Shown: positions 57,311 through 64,000 of the stretch, in pieces
Layout: the number at the start of each line of letters is the position of its first letter
Numbering within the stretch: position 1 is the stretch's first letter
DNA from: Straminergon stramineum
Taxonomy: Eukaryota > Streptophyta > Bryopsida > Hypnales > Calliergonaceae
Length of the DNA stretch: 64,000 bases
Assembly (NCBI GenBank): GCA_963920665.1
Contig: OY987273.1
Location: 15,998,501 to 16,062,500, forward strand
Direction: 5' to 3'
The notes under the pieces: model-generated
What the model saw: the letters and a program-made list of their open reading frames with translations, nothing else
Database searches by the model: none
Told to the model about the DNA's origin: nothing
Made by a program: the position numbers and the translations under genes

Positions 57311-59084
57311 TTTTCAAGGACCACACTAAGTAAACCATGATCGAATCATGTTCTCTCATTTGTACAACAACCCTAAAGGTATACAAGAAATGTACATGCT
57401 AATCTCTTTGAAATAAAGTATGAAGGCTGAGTCCAATTTTTAAATGCTTCTATATTGTAGGTGTTTTATTTTTATAGAAAAATGCCCATACTTTTCCCAA
57501 CTTGTAGCATGAGTTCTTGAAATAAATTGAGACGAAAAGCTCCTGTTTTTGAATGTGTGGTCCTTGTAAAATGCAATCCCCTTCACTAGTAAATTTAGTT
57601 TCTCAAAAGAATTGAGACGATGTGATTGTATTTGTAAATGTTTGGTCTTAAATTTCATGAATTGTAGGATTTTTTTACAATTTCTAGACTATGTTAATGT
57701 CGGCTTGCTTTCCATGCAGTTATTGTAATAGTATCATAGGAAGGACAACTTCTTGAATATGGGGTTATAGAGAAGTTGGAAAGGATTTTCTAATTGCATC
57801 CTCATATTTCTAAAATTAAAGTGGATTTGGCACCAATTACATGGTCACTTAGTTGAAGTTCTTAAAAAAAAATATCATTCTCAAAAAAAGGTCGATGGCT
57901 TGACACATCTATGTCAATTTTAATCCAATGTTTTGACGATACAATACAGTCTAATTCTTAGTAATTAATTAAAAAAAAATTTCATTTCAATTTATTGTAA
58001 TTTAAGAAATTCCTTGATGCATGTGAACCTCATATATGTTTACCACAATTGAAAGTTATTCAAGTTCTTTCCATGTGGAGAGCAACGAACTAATTTATAA
58101 GAGCATTGAAACTTACATGAGTTGTACTAATGCTTATGAAAAATCAAAATTATGACAAGAAAGGCTCTTCGTACCATTCATTACTATCTAAATTGCAATG
58201 ATCAGAGTGTAGTTATCATCCAATTGCAATGATTATACCACTTGTTAATATGACTGTTAAATTATTGCGATGATCAAAGCACGTGGAAAGTTATGAAACA
58301 TGGCATTACAATTGCATTGATCCTAGAACTTCACTTTAATCCTCAATTGATTATTGCATAATAATTTTTATAGACACATGCCATTAACATTGCTCATTTC
58401 ATGACTTTAGTAAATATAGTTATTTAAACTACATTGGAGGGTTCAAGCTATATTTTTTTAGTTTTCTTTGAAATTATAGTTCTTTATATTACATTGAAGG
58501 ATTCATAGTGGAATTTTTTAGTCAACACTGTATGAAAAAAATCTTTACAATGCCTTTGTAAAAATGTGTACTAGTATAGCTTAAATCGTTACTTCATTTC
58601 AAACTTCATTATTTTCACCAAAAAAAGGGCTTTACTTCAAGGACTTTTGAAAGAAGATTTGAAATTAAAGAATAAAGTATAATACACTTTGGGTTCATAC
58701 TTCACTTTATTTTTTCTAGAATTAAAAAAATAAATTTGCATCAATTTCATGAGTTCCTAAACCTCTAATTTACACATCATTTGTAGTTGTCTTTTCTATT
58801 TTTTTTCCTCACCGTGATGTGCTCTTCATTTCAAGAAGTATTAAATATTAATTCTTTACAATAGAGTGAAAGCACCACAATTCATGGGAACGTTGCGCTT
58901 CAATCTGCATAGCTATTCCTAATGTACAATGTATACACTACAAGGAAAAATTTATTTAGTTGTATTTTGGAAAATTCAATTCTCAAAAGATATGAGATAA
59001 AGATGAAAATGAAAGTGCAAGCAAGAGAAGTTGAAAAATTTGGAAAAAGGTAGTGAAATAATGTGAATCTCATTCAATCATTCT
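57311..59084. other. AT-rich non-coding stretch
   Basis: Only short frames. An isolated CACTACAAGGAAAAATT motif at about 58,938 resembles a CACTA end but has no partner. Nothing else recognised. Confidence 0.4.
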
Positions 59085-59445
59085 AGTCATTTGTAGGAAA
59101 CCAAAAAATTTAAAGCATTCCCTTCCAAAAAAGAAATTAATTTGTTATTGCCAAAAAAATGCAATGAATGGATGAAACCATAGTAACAGCAGTAACCTAT
59201 TGTAAATGAAGGAAATAAAATCCCAATTAAAAGGGAGACACTTGAAAACAGGGAATTCATTCAAAGGAATCAAAGTAAGTTTTCAATGTAATAAAATTCA
59301 AAATAAGATAGCGTAAAGTATAAACCCAATTTAATGTGTTCATGAATCCCCGATTTTTGAAAGTAAGCACAATGTATGGGGTCTTATAGTTGTCCTCATG
59401 AGTTTTATGCTTTTTGTGATTTGATTAAAGCCCTAATACAAGAAC
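59085..59445 (+). repeat. Direct repeat D, copy 2
   Basis: Second copy of 56,950-57,310; shares CCAAAAAAATGCAATGAATGG, CACAATGTATGGGGTCTTA and TTTGATTAAAGCCCTAATAC. Confidence 0.6.
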
Positions 59446-60012
59446 AAATGGAATTTGAGAACCTATGATTTCCTATTCTGAGAATTATGCACACAAAAGG
59501 AATCTCTAAATTTTGTAAGAGATGAAATTTATATTTCTATTGAAACAAATAGGTGTTTACATCAAATTTTGAACCCCGAAGAAGCTAATTTAATGAACCA
59601 ATGACTTCATAGAATACATTGAAGAAATTCATTCATGCTTGTAGCATGAATTTTAATAATTTCATGGAAGTACACATCTACAAAAGATCTATTTATTGTT
59701 CAAGGAAAAATTGTTCTTCCTAATTAGTTCTAGAAGTATTCAGATCATTGTAAGAATTCATTAGAAGTTAATGGAAGTACATGTTGTATTTAATACTTAG
59801 AACCATTTGAAAGAATATAGTAGTTGATGCATTCTCTTTTTAAAAAAGAAATTGACACAAAAGTTTCAAATTTGGGGGGATTAGGGTAGCATTCATGTTT
59901 CTTAGAAAGGTCTATGGTGCTTAGACCATTCAAGAAACAATTAGGGGGCTCCAAACATGAAAATTTTTCTTTTCATACTCTTCAGATGCAGACATTGAAA
60001 TATGTTCATGTA

Positions 60013-60265
60013 GACCCTAAACCCTAAACCTAACCTACCACACAGAAATTGGGAGAAAGTGGAATTCAAGGAGCATTCCTTTATCATTATTATATGTGTA
60101 GGTCCACTTTCTATTTTGTGCTGCAAAAAAGAAGACATTCCTACCACACAGAAATTGGGAGAAAGTGTTATTCAAGGAGCATTCTTGTTTCATTATTATA
60201 TGTGTAGATTGACTTTGTATTTTTGGTTGCAAAGAATAAAACATTCCTACCACACAAAATTAGGA
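60013..60265. repeat. Telomere-like motif and 106-bp tandem repeat (2.2 copies)
   Basis: CCCTAAACCCTAAACCTAACC at 60,014-60,034 leads into CCTACCACACAGAAATTGGG units beginning at 60,034, 60,140 and 60,246, exactly 106 bp apart. The first two are about 85 percent alike and the third is truncated. Confidence 0.85.
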
Positions 60266-61254
60266 TGAAGACAACAATCAAAAGTCCATTGTTCTTGAAA
60301 TAACCCAAATACCTTTTTTGGTGCTACAATAGGAAACCGCATGAAATATCTAATAGATTGCGAATATTGTTCAAACTTTATAGTTGTGAAATTTGTCATT
60401 TTTGTTTGTAAGGCTTTAAACCTGAATTGGAAAGAGTAGGTGAAGCTTACATTGCGATTGGCATGCAACCACGATAGTCTTCAGAAGTCAACAAGTAATT
60501 ATGATAGGAAACCCTGTAAACTAGACAAGGCCGTAATTTTTGTGGGCCCAGATACTTAATTCAACATTCCATGTCGTTTACTATCGTGATTCCTAGTTTT
60601 TTCAAAATTGAAAAGTGTGTGGTTGAGAACTCACGATGAGTTCAAGCTCTTTTGTTCCCGCGCAAGTAGTCGAGACACTCTCTCTGAAGTCACCATCCCA
60701 TTTGCAAACACCTCTTTTGAGCTTATTCCTCATTTTTGTCGACATTGGTGTCCATCTGTTTCTTGTGCTCTTCATTCGACTTGTATTGTTACGCCTTGCG
60801 AAGTATTTCAAGAGTTCGGTTAGCGTTTCGTTGTATGTTGTTGCCCTCTTCAACAAAGCGTTTTGTTGTGAAGAGTTCGTGGTTAGCTATTCAGATCTCT
60901 CTGCTGCTTGAATGTGACTCTTTCAATGTGATGCACTCATTATAGGCTTATTATATTACCAATCAATCCTTTCTTGTCAATGAGTTGTATATGGTGTTTA
61001 CTTCTCACTTCTTGATTTGATAATACTTGTAGTTGTAAATTTGTAAGTTTCATGAAGCGTCGTTTTTATAGTTCATTGTAGGACGATGCTCTACGTATGT
61101 AGGAGGTTGTTCCAATTATGTCACCGGATTTTTTAGCTTACTAAATATAGAAACATTTGGTACTCCTTAAGAAGCTTTAGAACTCCAAAAATAACGGATT
61201 ACTGTAGCTCTAGTATAGGTGAAAACCAATACTGGTTTTTGCAAGACGTTATCG
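60266..61254. other. Unassigned stretch before the palindrome cluster
   Basis: 60,602-60,945 has overlapping frames on both strands with balanced composition (minus: RWTPMSTKMRNKLKRGV, CKWDGDFRESVSTTCAGT). One may be an old exon, but I cannot choose the strand or name it. Confidence 0.25.
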
Positions 61255-62112
61255 CAATTTAGCTTGAGTCAAGTTGAATTGACATATAAGATATTCTAGT
61301 AGATCAATACGACGTTTGTGAATCCCCATTGCAGATTAGCTCAACTCAAGCTAAATGTACATTGATCCCACAAAAATATGATTTGAAAAGCATTGCCTTC
61401 TTAATTCTTTGAAATTAAAAGTACTCTCATTTTATGTGCGATTGCAATTTAGCTTGAGTCGAGTTGAAATGGCATATGTGGAGAGTTCATTATTGAATGA
61501 AGTACTAGAATTGTTTTAGTTCTAAAACAAATCAGTTATAATACATTATATGTAAACTTTGTTGTCAAATTCAAACCCCGACCATCGATTTAGATTGAAT
61601 ATTTAAAATTTAAATACTAAATCATTAATTCTTTAATGATTGCAGTTTAGCTCGAATAGAGCTAAACTGACATATGGTTGCTTGTGCATGAAACAAGCTA
61701 ATGTGCTGAAGTCTGTGGATGACTGAATGAAGTAGTATAAAAATAAGATATGTCATTCTATTCTCAGGTCCCATATTATGTTAGGAAATTAATCCGAAGT
61801 CAAACATCAGCACATGTTTAAGTATTATGAAACTATAACAATGACTGTTTAGCTCGGCTCGAGCTAAATTGCTGGGTAGGAATAATTCGTTTCCAAAAAG
61901 GAAGTTCCATTACAACACTTGAACTCCGATTGAACTGAGGTGCTTCTATGTATCCAGTGCTTTCTTAATGCTTTCTTCACCTAGACTAGAGCTTGTTTTG
62001 GCCATAATCTAGGATTGTATTCTTGGTAGATTTATGTGATTACTTCTTCTAATGGTGTCCATAGTGTTTCCATCAGTAATGAATATGAAAATCAGCTTGA
62101 GTCAAGCTGATG
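61255..62112. repeat. Second cluster of TTTAGCTCGA palindromes, upstream of the DUF7869-like gene
   Basis: Copies at 61,256-61,280, 61,335-61,356, 61,446-61,470, 61,644-61,668 (AGTTTAGCTCGA, A, TAGAGCTAAACT), 61,848-61,869 (GTTTAGCTCGGCTCGAGCTAAA-type) and 62,091-62,111 (ATCAGCTTGA, G, TCAAGCTGAT). The last lies ~70-100 bp before the first convincing exon of the plus-strand gene. CATATGG or CATATG follows 61,256, 61,446 and 61,644. Confidence 0.75.
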
Positions 62113-62179
62113 TGCAATTTGAGATTTTCTCATCTTCAATTGCTGACTACTGTTTCTTATCCTTTATGTCTATCTTGGA

Positions 62180-64000
62180 ATATATAGGTACTGTGAGTTT
62201 CATGGAGAATCCAATGGACATGATGTTCTCATCGGACGACGAATTCCAAGATGTGGAACACATGAATATTGGCGCTCCAGAGTGTGAAGGTCTTCCACGC
62301 TGTCTCTAGGTTACGAAGTGCGTGACTTTGTACAACATTGAAGGCGTACTTGTTGGTGAAGGTACTTGCCATAGTGTCAACTCTGACTTGGTTCTTGGTG
62401 CGAATGGTCCTCTCAGAGACACACATGTAGGGATCGACATTTCGAAGACACATTCTAAAGAAGACATCCCCCATAAGTAGGTGTATTCGCTCGTAGCATG
62501 GCCTATTAAACTAGTCCACTGCCATGGAGCAAGTCTATACAATCATGATGCCCGAGACACGTTCAATCGTATTCAAGCTAGTCTACAAAACCCTCCTTCT
62601 GCGTTGTCGGCCCGACCATATTCAAATATCATCCGGAACCCTCCTCGCGAGACTGGCTTGAAGGCAAAGGAACTTCTCACTCAAGAGTCTATCAAGACAG
62701 TGTCTAGTAAGGATTGCTGCAGCAAGACTTGTGTGCAGCCATTTCCTAGGGAGAAAATTCGTGCCTTCCATGAATGCAAGTACCAGAGATCGACCTTTAA
62801 GTTCAGAGCCCACATGAAGACAGATGTTCACAGGTCGACTCATCATGACTTGCGTGGGAGGAAGATGGTTACGGTAGAAGGGATCAATGTTTGCATGCGA
62901 GTGTGGATGCTAATTGTTGGAGTCCCAAAAGCGACGTTCTATCGTTACCAAACATATGCGAAGAACCAACGAGAAGCCAATGATCATGGTAATTCGGGAT
63001 TGCTTAAGCTAAGGAAGCACACAAAACAAGTTGCTACGACTTTGAAGTGCATTCTAGACAAGGAGGTTGATTACATGCCACACAAGACTAGGACTTTGAA
63101 GTCAGGAGAGAAAATTGTGTCCATGATTCTCTTGGCTACCTTTCAATGGAAGGATCAGATTCCAAAAATCAATGAGGCCAATGTTGCTTTCGGACTCAAG
63201 GAGGTCTCCACTTCCAACTTGAGCAAGATTAGATCTACCAAGTTCCCAGAGTACGACATCAAGAAGCCAGGTGATAATTTTTCTTGATGCGGCACTTCTG
63301 ACAAATTGCCAAAGCTTAGGAACGATGCTCTAGTTGGCTCTCAAAGCGCTTTATATGGTCGATCAGGTTGGACAAGCATCTTGCAATTGCTCGTGCACAT
63401 AGGGAGTTGTACTATGCAAACCGTTATATTTTGCATACTTCTCCTCACGAGTGCCTTACAATTATGCACGCCAAGATGGATCATGCCAAGACCGCTTCTC
63501 CAGTCTTTTCTCACAAAAGCAAAGAGACGGATGGCTTAGTGAAGTTGCCCGTTTCCGTTACCAGCATGATTGCACATGGTCATGGAGATGTTCGTTATGC
63601 ACATTATGGCTTGGATATCTTCCCCCATGATTCGAATTATACTATAGGGTCGATGGCAAAGTTGTTGTGAGACTTAGAAGAACCACCGAAGTCTTCTTCT
63701 CGCCAATTGTTTGTGGGGTCAGGGTCGACACCTTTATTTCGCAAGGTCCTCAAAGGTGCAGAGATGTGCGAAGCATCACTACCCCCAGTCTCGGAAATCT
63801 TAGTTCCAGTGACATCATTGCTGCCCATTCTTAATGTGCAAATGGATAATGCCACCAAGGACAACAAGAATAGATATGTATTCTGTTTCTGGTCTCTACT
63901 TGAGGCAAACAAGATCTTTCGAGAAGTTTACGTGAACTTCATGATTCTGGGTCACACGCATGACGACATTGATGCATTGTTTGGAAGATGGAGTATGTTA
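62180..64000 (+). pseudogene. DUF7869-like transposase gene, fuller copy (runs off the window)
   Basis: From about 62,188: GTVSFMENPMDMMFSSDDEF, TAG 62,308, VTKCVTLYNIEGVLVGEGTC, TAG 62,478, then 62,481-63,287 open (RKMVTVEGINVCMRVWMLIV, GVPKATFYRYQTYAKNQRE, KTLKS-type, ISFPEYDIKKPGDNFS-like end), TGA 63,285. A frameshift near 63,345 leads to LDKHLAIARAHRELYYANRY, AKMDHAKTASPVFSHKSKET, AHGHGDVRYAHYGLDIF, TGA 63,668, then open to the edge with VQMDNATKDNKNRYVFCFW (63,836-63,892) and GHTHDDIDALFGRWSM (63,950-63,997). D-N-x-K-D-N-K-N-R and G-H-T-H-x-D-x-D are hallmarks, as I recall, of the eukaryotic DUF7869 family, which I take to be an RNase-H-fold transposase-like group. All four stops are TAG or TGA. 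Confidence 0.6.

Noticed and set aside
58930..58960. CACTACAAGGAAAA motif as a CACTA terminus.
   Set aside because: No partner end or TAG-type duplication was found; the motif is short enough to be chance.
60602..60945. Overlapping open frames on both strands, considered as an exon of the element.
   Set aside because: No homology within the window, no clear splice sites and no way to choose the strand.

Overview
This window looks like nuclear DNA of a land plant with a large, transposon-rich genome. It has an AT-rich background, plant-type telomere-like TTTAGGG/CCCTAAA runs at several sites, introns with GT-AG borders, and almost nothing but decayed mobile-element genes. I see no intact host housekeeping gene, no rRNA or tRNA gene I can support, and no bacterial operon structure or CRISPR. 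Most coding signal is long reading frames broken by TAG and TGA stops with few frameshifts, as expected for methylated, silenced repeats. I cannot name the species.

Layout. 0-5 kb: the tail of one element gene, a short-unit tandem repeat, then a MULE-like transposase relic (+). 5-9.4 kb: AT-rich repeats. 9.5-15.6 kb (+): a relic of a protein with an I-I-N-G-Q-H motif (ParB/DGQHR-like, by my reading), split by a 694-bp solo LTR with a 5-bp target duplication; an unrecognised relic; then a relic with an FCP1/NIF-type phosphatase-like domain. 17-19 kb: a repeat carrying a 107-bp CACTA-type MITE (TAG target duplication), an (AAT)n(ATT)n palindrome, and a second copy of the first gene tail (-). 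20-22.5 kb and 35.4-38.3 kb (-): copies of a coiled-coil, gag-like element. 23.97-33.87 kb: a perfect 3,000-bp inverted repeat whose arms carry a DUF7869-like transposase relic and a 57-bp minisatellite, around a 3.9-kb AT-rich spacer with a diverged ~178-bp satellite. 38.8-41.3 kb: short-unit repeats and another relic.

42.0-64.0 kb is the most interesting part. On the minus strand, from 52.2 down to 42.0 kb, lie a second INGQH-family gene, an acidic linker and a second FCP1-like domain, in the same order as at 9.5-15.6 kb. A 3,837-bp non-autonomous hAT element with a perfect 8-bp target duplication interrupts the array. On the plus strand from 62 kb a fuller DUF7869-like gene runs off the window. 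All of this is punctuated by at least 16 copies of a palindrome (half-site TTTAGCTCGA, one spacer base, then its complement TCGAGCTAAA). I found this palindrome nowhere else in the window. It lies in introns and in two upstream clusters, and one copy sits at the centre of a 105-bp compound hairpin. My working model is one large DNA transposon of at least ~22 kb with its own palindromic sites, carrying an INGQH-type protein, an FCP1-like protein and a DUF7869-like recombinase. The palindromes, gene order and target duplications are seen directly. The single-element model and the protein roles are inference.
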